Shown here piece after piece: positions 7,763 to 15,040 of a stretch of 26,166 nucleotides of DNA (position 1 is the stretch's first letter; the number at the start of each line of letters is the position of its first letter). The position numbers and the translations under genes were made by a program. The DNA lies in IMG/VR virus record IMGVR_UViG_3300035660_000071, positions 1-26,166 of that record; one strand, written 5' to 3'. The DNA is from a virus. The notes under the pieces are model-generated. The model saw only the letters and a list, made by a program, of their open reading frames with translations, was not told the DNA's origin and searched no databases.

Positions 7763-7773
7763 GAGAGATCAAC

Positions 7774-10191
7774 TCAGCGCATGCTTCTGCGGGCGGAGAT
7801 TTGCTGGACTAATCGGGTCGTGACAGTTCTCGCAACGGTCGCTCCGTCAACCTGCACTTGCACGGGAATCGTGATGTTCTGAGGAAGCTGCGAAATGAGA
7901 GGCGCAGATGCTTCGCTTCCACGCGATGGACCCGCTTGGGACGGCATGGTTGGTACGGAGAGAGCCACATCACCGAAGGCGCCTTGGAAGTCACCGACGA
8001 TGTTTCCGAGCGCGGACGCGGTTTGGGCTTGCATCTCATCAAGCATATCCGTCCAGATCGAGTGGCCCACAAGCGCGTTCCAGAGGCCTTGCGCTCCAGT
8101 CGTGATTGCGTTCCAAGCGCCTGAAAGCGTAGCCTGAATCTGAGAGACTGCAGTGCTTGTGGTCGTCTGCATCGTACTAATTGTCGAAGTCACTGAGGCC
8201 GTTGCGGTGCCCAGTATGCCTTGAAGTTGGCCGAGCCCTTGCGACATGAAACCTATGAAAGCAGTCCAATCAGTCTCCATCGCGCCGATGCCAGCGCTTG
8301 TTACTGTGACAATCTCGTTGATGGCGACTTTCCAATAGTCCTTCATCCACGTCCAAAATTCACTGATCATCTCTTTCATCGGCGGAATGCTCGTGGAAAT
8401 TACTGAAACAAGGTCGCTCCAATCTCTCATAGCGCCGTGGATGGTCTCCTGAAACGTGCCGATCAGATACTTCAATACGTCTACGGCGCCTGATACGATC
8501 GTCTGCACAGTCGCGAATGTGAGACTGAAGCCAGTTTTCAGAATGGTTCCGACCAGATCCACACCAACCGTGAAAAGTCCGCTGAGAATGCTGAACATTC
8601 CAGTGACAATGCTGCCAAGTAGGGTTCCTGCGTTTCGTGTGATGTCAGCGACTCTGTCCCAGAGATCCGTCCAGAGTGAACCGCCGACAAGCCAAGTGTA
8701 GAAGGCTTGAAAGACCGATCGAAGGTCGTCTGTGAAGGCGCGAATAGCGGCCACAATTTGTGTCAGTATCGGCGTCACGAAGTCAGCTGCATCTCGGAAG
8801 GCCTGCGCGAATGCTTTGATGTATGGGGCAACTTCCTTGATGATCCCTGCGATTGCTCGTATGTCGATGACAAGCACCATGAGCATTCCTTTGAAAATAT
8901 CCATGCCGCTCGTGTCGCCGAAGGCACCCGCAAGTTCTTTCAATGCGTCGAATATTGGTGAGACCGCATCGTAGAGGTCTTTGAAGGCGTCAAATAGTTC
9001 CTTCAGGGCTGGGCCGAAGTTGTCAACGATGAACTTCCAGACGCCCTCAAGATATTTCCCGAGGCCACTGAACGCCTCATTGACGGCTGCCATGATGCCT
9101 TGTACTTCAGGCATCTTGCCAACTTCAGTCAACCAGGCGCTGGTGGCGTCGACGCCCTTACCGAGCCAGTCCACGACCGGAAGCATACCCTCCGTAAGGG
9201 AAGCGAGCGCAGGCAGAAATATCATGCCTATCTTCTCGCCGACTTCTTCGGTCGCGTTCTTCAGTCGCTCTTGGATTCCAGCGTAGGTCTCTGCTTGAGC
9301 TTGAGCGGCGCCTCCAAATTGTTCATTCAGTTTTGATAGAACTTCCTCCGCGCTGCCGCCTTTCATCTTCGCCTCGTCAAGTTGAACCCCAAGCGACTGC
9401 ATCGCGGTTGTGAATTGAGGCAGGTCAATGTTGCCGGCTTTGAATTGGTCGATTAGATATTGGGCCTTGTCCTTCGCTCCTGACAGTCCTGTCTCAAACT
9501 GGGAGTCCGCACCTATGGCGGCTGTGACTTGTGTAACCCATACGCCGACTCCATCCCCTAATGCTTTGATTGATTGGGCCGCGGTCTTGTGAGCCGCATC
9601 AAGTGCCGCCGCCGCATCTTTTGAGGTTGCTAGGTCTACACCGTACCGTTTCAGGATCGCCGTGTTGCCATCCATTGCTTTGCCGACAAGTGTAGCCGCT
9701 GACTCCAGATCCATATGCTTCGCAGATGCGAAGTCCAGGGTCGTCCCGAGGGCTTTCATGGCATCGTCGTATGAGAGGCCGAAAGTCATGAGGCGCTCGA
9801 GGGCTGCAGCGAGTTCCTCGTCGCTATATGTCGTCGTCTTCTGCATTGCCAAGAGAGTGTTCTTGGTGGCTTCGCTCACTGTATCCCATGCTGTACCTGA
9901 CCGGGTTACCGCTGCGCCGAGGCTTGCGAAGACAGCTTCAGAAGAAGTCGCTTCCTTAATGCAATCCTGTAATCCCTTTGCGACTTCTCCGAGAGCGCCA
10001 ATGGCTGCTCCTGCAACTCCACCCGCAGCGAATCCTTGGACGACTGTGCCAACGCTAGCGAAGCCGCCGCCGAGGTTCTGCAAGGCGCCGCCTAGAAGGC
10101 CCATGCTAGCTTGAATCTTTCCCATGATGCCGGAAGCTTCGTCTACGGCCTTGATGGCAATAACGACGTTTCCAAGCGAGCTGCTAGACAT
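7774..10191 (-). CDS. Tape measure protein
   Basis: This 805 aa protein would set tail length and line the tail tube. It is the longest gene in the window and sits after the tail chaperone frames, as in nearly all siphoviruses. It is Ala/Gly-rich and helical, with hydrophobic stretches near the N-terminus (GGFASVGTVVQGFAAGGVAG) and in the middle (about residues 440-640). The LMTFGLSYDDAMKALGTTLD region matches common tape measure domains. Two copies of a W-T-D unit occur (GGSLWTDLWDRV near residue 500 and HSIWTDMLDEM near 708), each followed by a helix. The ATG at 10191 has AAGGGAGAGAA just upstream. At about 1.5 angstrom per residue, the family rule predicts a tail of roughly 120 nm. Confidence 0.92.
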   Translation of the reverse strand: MSSSSLGNVVIAIKAVDEASGIMGKIQASMGLLGGALQNLGGGFASVGTVVQGFAAGGVAGAAIGALGEVAKGLQDCIKEATSSEAVFASLGAAVTRSGTAWDTVSEATKNTLLAMQKTTTYSDEELAAALERLMTFGLSYDDAMKALGTTLDFASAKHMDLESAATLVGKAMDGNTAILKRYGVDLATSKDAAAALDAAHKTAAQSIKALGDGVGVWVTQVTAAIGADSQFETGLSGAKDKAQYLIDQFKAGNIDLPQFTTAMQSLGVQLDEAKMKGGSAEEVLSKLNEQFGGAAQAQAETYAGIQERLKNATEEVGEKIGMIFLPALASLTEGMLPVVDWLGKGVDATSAWLTEVGKMPEVQGIMAAVNEAFSGLGKYLEGVWKFIVDNFGPALKELFDAFKDLYDAVSPIFDALKELAGAFGDTSGMDIFKGMLMVLVIDIRAIAGIIKEVAPYIKAFAQAFRDAADFVTPILTQIVAAIRAFTDDLRSVFQAFYTWLVGGSLWTDLWDRVADITRNAGTLLGSIVTGMFSILSGLFTVGVDLVGTILKTGFSLTFATVQTIVSGAVDVLKYLIGTFQETIHGAMRDWSDLVSVISTSIPPMKEMISEFWTWMKDYWKVAINEIVTVTSAGIGAMETDWTAFIGFMSQGLGQLQGILGTATASVTSTISTMQTTTSTAVSQIQATLSGAWNAITTGAQGLWNALVGHSIWTDMLDEMQAQTASALGNIVGDFQGAFGDVALSVPTMPSQAGPSRGSEASAPLISQLPQNITIPVQVQVDGATVARTVTTRLVQQISARRSMR

Positions 10192-10200
10192 TTCTCTCCC

Positions 10201-10356
10201 TTATGATTGTGGATGCTGTTTCGCGTAAATCGCCAAGTACCACTGACGCTGTAGAGGCGTCAGCTCAGCCACCTCACGGAGGCTGAGATGGAAGTATGTG
10301 ACGAGCACTTCGAGTGGCCATGAGTAGACGCCGTCTACGAAGAGCTCGATTCGGGT
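10201..10356 (-). CDS. Second half of the tail assembly chaperone (GT-type extension, -1 frame)
   Basis: A 51-codon open frame in the -1 frame relative to the preceding chaperone gene overlaps its last 22 bases and fills the gap to the tape measure gene. Its product contains YFHLSLREVAEL followed by TPLQRQWYLAIYAK, a pattern typical of the T part of lambda G/GT-like chaperones. There is no ATG, GTG or TTG at its beginning, so it is probably made by a -1 ribosomal frameshift near the end of 10335-10730. The shift must fall after the in-frame TAA at 10357-10359. No classical X-XXY-YYZ heptamer is present in the proper phase, so the exact slip site is uncertain. Confidence 0.7.
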   Translation of the reverse strand, partial: TRIELFVDGVYSWPLEVLVTYFHLSLREVAELTPLQRQWYLAIYAKQHPQS

Positions 10357-10730
10357 TTAGGGTCACCTGACAGACCTGAAATCTCCAAGACCCTTCCACC
10401 AATCTTGGCGGTTTCAAGCGGTGCCAAGACGCTGGCGATCTTCGGGTCCCCAGTAACGGCTGCGGCAAGGGCTGAAAGCAGTTTCATACTGGAGCCAAGA
10501 TCCGCCGCGGTCGCGCCTGGTGGCAGATGTATATTCGCGGCTGCGCAGGCTGCCACGAACTCTTCATCGTTCAACCGATGGATCTCGATATCATATTTCT
10601 TGCCGTCGATGCCCCGAACTTTCACGGTTTCATGGTAGTCTTCGCCACGCACAATCATGTCACTCAGTCGCTTGTGCTCGGCTCGGACTTTCAGAATCTC
10701 TTCTCGTTGTCTTTCTTCTTCTATACTCAC
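10335..10730 (-). CDS. Tail assembly chaperone (G-type), 131 aa
   Basis: This soluble helical protein lies between the tail tube genes and the tape measure gene, the fixed position of the tail assembly chaperone that coats the tape measure during tail growth. It starts with a charged helix (EEERQREEILKVRAEHKRL) and continues with a beta segment (KVRGIDGKKYDIEIHRLNDEEFVAACAAA). The second half is an Ala/Leu-rich helix, and the tail is Ser-rich (PKPESSSS). The start is a GTG overlapping the previous stop as GTGA. The overlapping -1 frame at 10201-10356 would produce the longer GT-like form. Confidence 0.78.
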   Translation of the reverse strand: MSIEEERQREEILKVRAEHKRLSDMIVRGEDYHETVKVRGIDGKKYDIEIHRLNDEEFVAACAAANIHLPPGATAADLGSSMKLLSALAAAVTGDPKIASVLAPLETAKIGGRVLEISGLSGDPKPESSSS

Positions 10731-10981
10731 TTCTTCTCCAACCTCCTTTCTTCTTGCTTCTTGTTGTGAATCTCGCCGAGTTGCGAGGTGTCACCGTTGA
10801 GGATCTGTTCAACCTGCTTGCGTCTAAGCAAGTAGAGTGGGTCCTTCGAGACGGTCTGAAAAACAATCTTACCGCCGCAATTCAGAATAGCGGCCCGTAC
10901 CGTCTCGACATCGGCGTGTTGAACGCTTATGATCACGCCGAAACTAACGTAGAATTTCCCATCTAGTGATGCGTCTGACAT
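10727..10981 (-). CDS. Unknown tail-region protein, 84 aa
   Basis: I place the start at the ATG at 10981, not the TTG at 11029, because GGAG lies 10 bases before it. The product begins MSDASLDGKFYVSFGVII and is a small alpha/beta protein: strand, helix (VETVRAAILNCGG), strand, then a charged C-terminal helix (RRKQVEQILNG) and a Lys/Glu-rich tail. I do not recognise a family. It lies between the tail tube and chaperone genes and is coupled to the chaperone by GTGA. A minor tail or chaperone-associated role is plausible but unproven. Confidence 0.65.
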   Translation of the reverse strand: MSDASLDGKFYVSFGVIISVQHADVETVRAAILNCGGKIVFQTVSKDPLYLLRRKQVEQILNGDTSQLGEIHNKKQEERRLEKK

Positions 10982-11044
10982 GAACGGAAATCTCCAATCT
11001 TGCGCATTTATCTCACCGTCTAATCCCAAGAAAGTGGGGAGTTT

Positions 11045-11473
11045 CTAGGTCTTCGAGATATCCTCGAAGTCGAAGTCCCATGACCACATCGCGAACCCCT
11101 CAGGCGAGTCGATCTTCAGAGCCGCATCGCCAGTGCATTTCTTCAGTACGATGATGGATCCGGTCTTCTTGTTCGTCAACTGCACATACAGGGGAGTGAC
11201 GTCTGCCTGCTCGAACATGCCGAAAGCGGTTAGAATGTCTCCGGAGCCGCCTGCTGCGGTTTCATCATACCATCCGCTTGCGGAGCCCGAGTAGTCCAAG
11301 AGACCCACGCTGACTTCCTGAAGACGCGAACCGAGTCCATCAGGACTCTTCTTGCGACCTTGGCCTGTCTTGGTGTTGATGCTTTCCCAACGCAAGAGCA
11401 CCGGTGCGGCGGCGAGGCCACCCTCAGTGGTCGCGAGTCGCAGTTCGTAGTCTTTGCCCAGATATTTTGTCAT
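11045..11473 (-). CDS. Major tail tube protein
   Basis: This 142 aa protein is the likely building block of the tail tube. It has the right size and position (just upstream of the chaperone and tape measure). Its pattern is beta-strand rich with one helix: YELRLATTEGGLAAAPVLLRWESI, then LQEVSVGLLDYSGSASGWYD, then PLYVQLTNKKTGSIIVLKKC and a final WSWDFDFEDI strand. Gly/Asp-rich loops and aromatic strand ends are common in tube proteins of the gpV/HK97 tail tube fold. The ATG at 11473 has GGAG 9 bases upstream, consistent with high expression. Confidence 0.78.
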   Translation of the reverse strand: MTKYLGKDYELRLATTEGGLAAAPVLLRWESINTKTGQGRKKSPDGLGSRLQEVSVGLLDYSGSASGWYDETAAGGSGDILTAFGMFEQADVTPLYVQLTNKKTGSIIVLKKCTGDAALKIDSPEGFAMWSWDFDFEDISKT

Positions 11474-11485
11474 CGTTGCTCGCTC

Positions 11486-11749
11486 CTAAGTACCGTAGGC
11501 GAAGCCCACGATTGCGACGCTGCTCAGGGGAGATTGTGTGATGGTTACGACGTTTGTCGCTTCGGTGCAAGTGACGTCTTCGCCGGTGTCCTTCCTGCAA
11601 GCTTTGACGTAGAGGATGTCGGTCAAGTCGCCCAGCGTGATCGTATTGTCGACGCTGACTGTGGCTTCGAATGTGACGTATTTCTTCTCTACGGCTGCGG
11701 TGACGATTGTCTGCTTTGATGAGGTCACGGTTTCTGCTACATCAGTCAT
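11486..11749 (-). CDS. Small Thr/Val-rich structural protein, 87 aa
   Basis: This short all-beta protein is rich in Thr and Val (TIVTAAVEKKYVTFEATVSV, then TITLGDLTDILYVKACR, then NVVTITQSPLSSVAIVGFA). Small proteins with this look occur next to major tail genes of several siphoviruses, probably as virion or decoration components. The strong upstream AGGAGAAAAGGAAA before the ATG at 11749 and its place right before the tail tube gene suggest abundant expression. No firm family name is offered. It has two cysteines. Confidence 0.68.
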   Translation of the reverse strand: MTDVAETVTSSKQTIVTAAVEKKYVTFEATVSVDNTITLGDLTDILYVKACRKDTGEDVTCTEATNVVTITQSPLSSVAIVGFAYGT

Positions 11750-11823
11750 TTTCCTTTTCTCCTACTTTGCGTCAAAACCTCCCGGACTCGTTGCCCGGTG
11801 AGGCCATGACCATATGATTGCCC

Positions 11824-12222
11824 TCAACCTGTCACCCACTCCAATGCCTCAGCCAGACGCTTCAGAACCTGAGATCTCAGTCTGGGGTGAGAGAGGTTCC
11901 CGCGTATCGTGAGGGCGTAGATCGTGACTGGATAGATCGCGGGAAGCTTCTTTCGCCATACCTTCCGGAGTCGGCAGGCGATCAAACAATGAGCGTGAAC
12001 CCTCCGCAGTTTTTTCCTACAATAGGGGCGGCATGCGAAAGACCAGAAGCTCGGTTTCACAGCCTTGAGCGCGTCTGGAAGCACTATCTCCTGGTAGAGT
12101 TGGCAGGCAGGACTCTCCGTCTTCGGATCAAACCACATTCGGCTATGTTGACCGAACACTTCAGCGGGCATCTTCAAGTGGTCAGCGGAAATCAGGCGCT
12201 CGCGAATCTCAGGTGAAAGCAT
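11824..12222 (-). CDS. Unknown basic protein, 132 aa
   Basis: The reading is on the array strand and fits between the tail terminator and the 87 aa gene with no overlap. The protein is basic, with a central Cys/His/Arg-rich stretch (FACRPYCRKKLRRVHAHCLIACRLRK) that could bind metal or nucleic acid. Its C-terminal helix is RSQVLKRLAEALEWV. No family is recognised. An equally long open frame lies on the opposite strand at 11818-12216, so strand choice rests on context only. A gene of this kind between terminator and tube is not part of the standard siphovirus set. Confidence 0.5.
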   Translation of the reverse strand: MLSPEIRERLISADHLKMPAEVFGQHSRMWFDPKTESPACQLYQEIVLPDALKAVKPSFWSFACRPYCRKKLRRVHAHCLIACRLRKVWRKKLPAIYPVTIYALTIRGNLSHPRLRSQVLKRLAEALEWVTG

Positions 12223-12239
12223 TTAGAAGGCCTACCCGT

Positions 12240-12674
12240 CTAGCGCACAGCGCGGTATGTGGTGAAGCTGAAGTCCATTCGGACTCGGCATTGCCGACTG
12301 AGCTCATTCAGCTTAGGAACATCGGCATCATCTACTTTCCGAACGTTCTCAATCCCATACGTGGAGCAGAAGACGTCCTCATGGTCCACGATGGCCTGCT
12401 CTACCTGGTCGGCGACTTGGTCGCATTCGACCTTGTCGTCATGATAGCAGTCGATCTGAATGCGATGGCGCACTTCCAGAGCACGTTGCGTCGTGGTCTC
12501 CTGGAGACCGATCGCGCCGCTTCGGCTGCTGCCACTTACAAGAGCCAGCACAACACTGGGAGAGGGCGCACCGTCAGACGGCAGATCCCGAAACACTGGA
12601 ACGCCAAGTTGCGCAGCGTCAAGGATAGCCTTGAACGCGTCCTTCGCATTCGCTCGCGTGGTGGTTGATGGCAT
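12240..12674 (-). CDS. Tail terminator-like protein, 144 aa
   Basis: Size, fold pattern and position match tail terminator / minor tail gpU-type proteins that cap the tail tube and join it to the neck. It has an N-terminal helix (RANAKDAFKAILDAA), then a strand pair around FRDLPSDGAPSPSVVLALVSG. The typical RALEVRHRIQIDCYHDD strand comes next, then the long DQVADQVEQAIVDHE helix and a final strand pair ending RVRMDFSFTTYR. The gene lies directly downstream of the gp10-like neck gene, the usual order. The ATG at 12674 follows a GGAG about 13 bases upstream. Confidence 0.78.
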   Translation of the reverse strand: MPSTTTRANAKDAFKAILDAAQLGVPVFRDLPSDGAPSPSVVLALVSGSSRSGAIGLQETTTQRALEVRHRIQIDCYHDDKVECDQVADQVEQAIVDHEDVFCSTYGIENVRKVDDADVPKLNELSRQCRVRMDFSFTTYRAVR

Positions 12675-12681
12675 CTCTTTT

Positions 12682-13047
12682 CTATACTCCCAACGCGTTC
12701 ATTGTGCCCAGGAGAATCGCGTCAAGGATCTTCTGCGAACTCGCGTCCAGAGCAGGTCGCATGAACGGTTGCGCCGACATCCTTGGTGTGCCGAACTCGT
12801 TGTATGACGCGTAATCAGCGGTTGCTCCAAGCTCAAGCACCAAGCCAGTAGCCAAGTGGTAGATCGTGGACTGAAGGTATCCGGTGCGTACTCGCACGAG
12901 GGATCGAGCGATGTCTTTCATATCAGCGCCGACAACATCAAGCTCCATTTCGATCTCATGTTCAATTCGGCCTGCGAAGGCAGCAAGTTTCGGCGTAACC
13001 GTGTCCGCTATGATCTTACAGGACCAAGAAGGCATATCCTGCTTCAC
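12682..13047 (-). CDS. HK97 gp10-like neck protein, 121 aa
   Basis: This protein likely completes the head-tail joint. The hallmark of the HK97 gp10 family is plain: a helix, then VRTGYLQSTIYH, then LELGATADYASYNEFGTPRM, then SAQPFMRPALDAS and a terminal helix. The start is a GTG that overlaps the connector stop as GTGA. An alternative start is the ATG at codon 5 (MPSWSCK). It forms a head-tail joining block with the connector upstream and the tail terminator downstream. Confidence 0.88.
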   Translation of the reverse strand: MKQDMPSWSCKIIADTVTPKLAAFAGRIEHEIEMELDVVGADMKDIARSLVRVRTGYLQSTIYHLATGLVLELGATADYASYNEFGTPRMSAQPFMRPALDASSQKILDAILLGTMNALGV

Positions 13048-13457
13048 TCGATGGGCTGCTCGTAGAACTGGGGGTTTGTCTTTGTCACGTAGGCTGCGAG
13101 ATCGTCTTTCAATTCGTCAGTGAGGACGGCTTGTTTGGGGATTGAGATTTGATAGTCACCGGTCCGAATCAGGGGGCCCATCTTGTTCAAGACCATGTAC
13201 TGAATCATGTTGGCCACCGCTCGAGCGCAGACATCTTTGACATCCTCAGGAATGGCGCTTGGATAGTCTGCGTCGAAGTCTCGCTTGCAGTGTCGGTTGA
13301 TGTGGGCCTGTGCTCGCGGAATCAGTGTGTTCGTTAGGAATGTGTCGAACGCGGCCTCGTCAGCGAACGGTGAGGGCTGCTTCGGGTCATGGTTGAGGCT
13401 AGTCCACTTCACAAGCGCATACATCTTTGCCTCAGCGGCGGTGGTCCAAGCGGTCAA
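13044..13457 (-). CDS. Head-tail connector (gp6-like adaptor), 137 aa
   Basis: This mostly helical protein has the layout of gp6/gp15-type adaptors that dock onto the portal: a long N-terminal helical region, AFDTFLTNTLIPRAQAHINR, then the conserved-looking VKDVCARAVANMIQYMV helix. A beta segment (TGDYQISIPKQAVLTDELK) and a short C-terminus complete it. It starts with TTG at 13457, just after the stop of the tiny 45 aa gene. It is coupled to the gp10-like gene by a GTGA overlap. Confidence 0.78.
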   Translation of the reverse strand: MTAWTTAAEAKMYALVKWTSLNHDPKQPSPFADEAAFDTFLTNTLIPRAQAHINRHCKRDFDADYPSAIPEDVKDVCARAVANMIQYMVLNKMGPLIRTGDYQISIPKQAVLTDELKDDLAAYVTKTNPQFYEQPIE

Positions 13458-13458
13458 G

Positions 13459-13596
13459 TTACTTCTTCACCTTTTCAATCGGAACGATTTGATCTTGACA
13501 GCAGCTCGGTCTTCGGCATCGTCTCGCCTTGAAGGCACTGCAAGCGAACCACTTACTCCAGTCATGCAGCCCGAGCAGACACAGGAGAGGTCTCAA
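13459..13596 (-). CDS. 45 aa Cys/His protein, zinc-knuckle-like, TTG start
   Basis: The frame starts at a TTG (13594-13596) that overlaps the stop of the preceding 54 aa gene as TTGA. The product has CLLGLHDW near its N-terminus, then C19, then RCRRPSCCQ and a Lys-rich end. The C-x3-H-x-W ... R-C-R-R pattern is a recurring type of very small viral protein that appears to bind zinc. Its function is unknown. A longer 79 aa frame from 13698 is possible, but its first half overlaps the 54 aa membrane gene and looks like a shadow. The coupling makes the short form more likely. Confidence 0.62.
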   Translation of the reverse strand: MRPLLCLLGLHDWSKWFACSAFKARRCRRPSCCQDQIVPIEKVKK

Positions 13597-13757
13597 TTTC
13601 GGGGCGTCTCTTCTCGTTTGATGACGCCATGAAGGACAAGGACTTGCGTGATCTCTTCTCGCACAATACGCCGGAACTCTGCCTCGCCACGTTTCCATTC
13701 ATACCAGAACAGAGCAAAGCCCACGATGGCCGCAACGTAGAGTCGCGCGAGTTCCAT
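13593..13757 (-). CDS. 54 aa single-helix membrane protein
   Basis: The frame begins with ATG at 13757 and encodes MELARLYVAAIVGFALFWYE, a clear transmembrane segment (about residues 5-19). A charged cytoplasmic-type helix follows (KRGEAEFRRIVREEITQVLVLHGVIKRE). It sits 18 bases after the methyltransferase stop and is coupled to the 45 aa gene by TTGA. Small membrane proteins in this position are not part of the standard head-tail set. Possible roles are a holin-like or membrane-tethering factor, but there is no direct evidence. It is too short for common ORF cut-offs. Confidence 0.62.
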   Translation of the reverse strand: MELARLYVAAIVGFALFWYEWKRGEAEFRRIVREEITQVLVLHGVIKREETPRN

Positions 13758-13775
13758 AAACTCGCTCAGAGGTTT

Positions 13776-14339
13776 TCACTCTCTGACGCCCACGACAGCT
13801 CGTCTAGTGCCACTCAGAACCTCTTGTCTTTCAAGAATGTGGACTAGATCGCCATATCTGCTTTCGATTTCTTCAAAGGTTCTGAACAGGCGCACGTGAC
13901 CCTTTCCTCCGAAGTTCGGCAAGCACAAGGCCACCTTTGTTCCCTTCGATAGCGCCTGCAAGATCTCTCGATCGTTGACGAGATGTTCAAATGCCGTACA
14001 GAGGAAGAGGTCGAATCTCCGAAAGTCTATGCCTGCGTATTCTTCGTCGATGTCTATCCTTGTCACCGTGATCTTCGGGAGATCCGCGAGAGACTCCGAC
14101 ATTCTTTCGACCGCGAAGTTCACGAAGTCCGACAGAGCGTATTCTTCTATGCTTGGGATGGATTCGACCATCATCCTCGCCAAATTGCCTTCTGCTCCAC
14201 ATGGTTCGAACACCCTCTTTGGAGCGTGAGGCTTGAGGATTGAAACCATCATCTGGTCTTTCTTGACATAGGCGCCTCTGCTGTATCTGCCCCATTCTCT
14301 AGTCATGATGTCCTCGTACCAGGCTTGCGGTTGCTTCAC
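13776..14339 (-). CDS. Class I SAM-dependent methyltransferase, 187 aa
   Basis: The chosen start is the GTG at 14339, which overlaps the stop of the glycosyltransferase gene as GTGA. A longer start at 14393 would add 18 residues in overlap. The fold signs are VFEPCGAEGNLARMM (motif I, SAM-binding loop), YALSDF at the end of strand 2 (acidic residue), FDLFLCTAFEHLVND (motif IV region) and KVALCLPNFGGKG. The N-terminal TREWGRYSRGAYVKKDQ resembles small methyltransferases found with glycosyltransferases in polysaccharide or modification clusters. Its substrate is most likely the sugar or protein handled by the neighbouring transferases; DNA is less likely because no NPPY-type motif is seen. Confidence 0.78.
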   Translation of the reverse strand: MKQPQAWYEDIMTREWGRYSRGAYVKKDQMMVSILKPHAPKRVFEPCGAEGNLARMMVESIPSIEEYALSDFVNFAVERMSESLADLPKITVTRIDIDEEYAGIDFRRFDLFLCTAFEHLVNDREILQALSKGTKVALCLPNFGGKGHVRLFRTFEEIESRYGDLVHILERQEVLSGTRRAVVGVRE

Positions 14340-15040
14340 AGTGGAGATCCCCTGTTGCGTCGATACGCATTGCCTTCCTGATATCTCACCCAAGTCTGAC
14401 CGCGTTTATTGTTCACCAGTCTGAAGTCGAGCATGTAGCAGTCCGACCCTTCGAGTGATTGAAGTGTGCTCACTTGCCGCCCCGTCTTTGTGTCACACAC
14501 TAGAGAGTGATGCTGCTCGTAACGGAGGGATCCAGTGTTCTTGAACACGCGCACCATGTATCCGAAGACTCGGGCAGTCTTTAGAGTTGGCCAAGATGCT
14601 TCGGGAATCAGAGAGCCAGAGCCCTTCCATTCTGGAACGAGGCTTTCACAGAGGACGGCTGCGGAGGGTAGGCCGAGTCGCCTGATCTTATTGAATCCAG
14701 ATTCTACGTCGCCGTGTACGGTCTCGTCGGAGTCGGTCACGAATGCATAGTCGCCCTGCGGGACGGCCTTGAGGTATTCGGTTCTCGCTTCTGCTTGACT
14801 GCTCCATCCGCCGGGGGGTGCTTGGATTATCGTGCATTTGTTAGGACGCAGCAGACTGCCAATCGCTCTGAGGGTTCCGTCTGTTGATCGTGCTTCGCAA
14901 CTGGCGCGAGGGAATCCGGGGAACGCTCCGTCCACAATCACGAACCCGTCAACGTATGGGGTCAGGCTTCGGATGTTGCGGATTAGAGGTCGAACATCGT
15001 TGTATGTGACGGTGCAGGAATAGAACTTGGGGGTTGTCAA
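14336..15040 (-). CDS. GT2-like glycosyltransferase, 234 aa
   Basis: This GT-A type enzyme would transfer a nucleotide-activated sugar. It opens with FYSCTVTYNDVRPLIRNIRS (nucleotide-binding strand and helix), then VDGFVIVDGAFPG. GDYAFVTDSDETV contains the DxD-like TDSDE that binds the metal and sugar nucleotide. A late MVRVFKNTGSLRYEQHHSLV strand is typical of the acceptor half. The start is TTG, overlapping the upstream gene as TTGA, and the end overlaps the methyltransferase start. The likely substrate is a virion or host-surface protein or glycan; the exact acceptor cannot be told. Confidence 0.8.
   Translation of the reverse strand: MTTPKFYSCTVTYNDVRPLIRNIRSLTPYVDGFVIVDGAFPGFPRASCEARSTDGTLRAIGSLLRPNKCTIIQAPPGGWSSQAEARTEYLKAVPQGDYAFVTDSDETVHGDVESGFNKIRRLGLPSAAVLCESLVPEWKGSGSLIPEASWPTLKTARVFGYMVRVFKNTGSLRYEQHHSLVCDTKTGRQVSTLQSLEGSDCYMLDFRLVNNKRGQTWVRYQEGNAYRRNRGSPL

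Noticed and set aside
10274-10468. 64 aa minus-strand frame over the chaperone end
   Set aside because: It is the third frame, Arg/Pro-rich, and does not match chaperone patterns; the -1 frame at 10201-10356 does.
11818-12216. Plus-strand 132 aa frame opposite the unknown basic protein
   Set aside because: It is equal in length to the minus-strand frame, but it would be the only plus-strand gene inside the array. Kept as an alternative only.
13459-13698. Longer 79 aa version of the Cys/His protein
   Set aside because: Its extra N-terminal half overlaps the 54 aa membrane gene. The TTGA overlap at 13593-13596 gives a better start.
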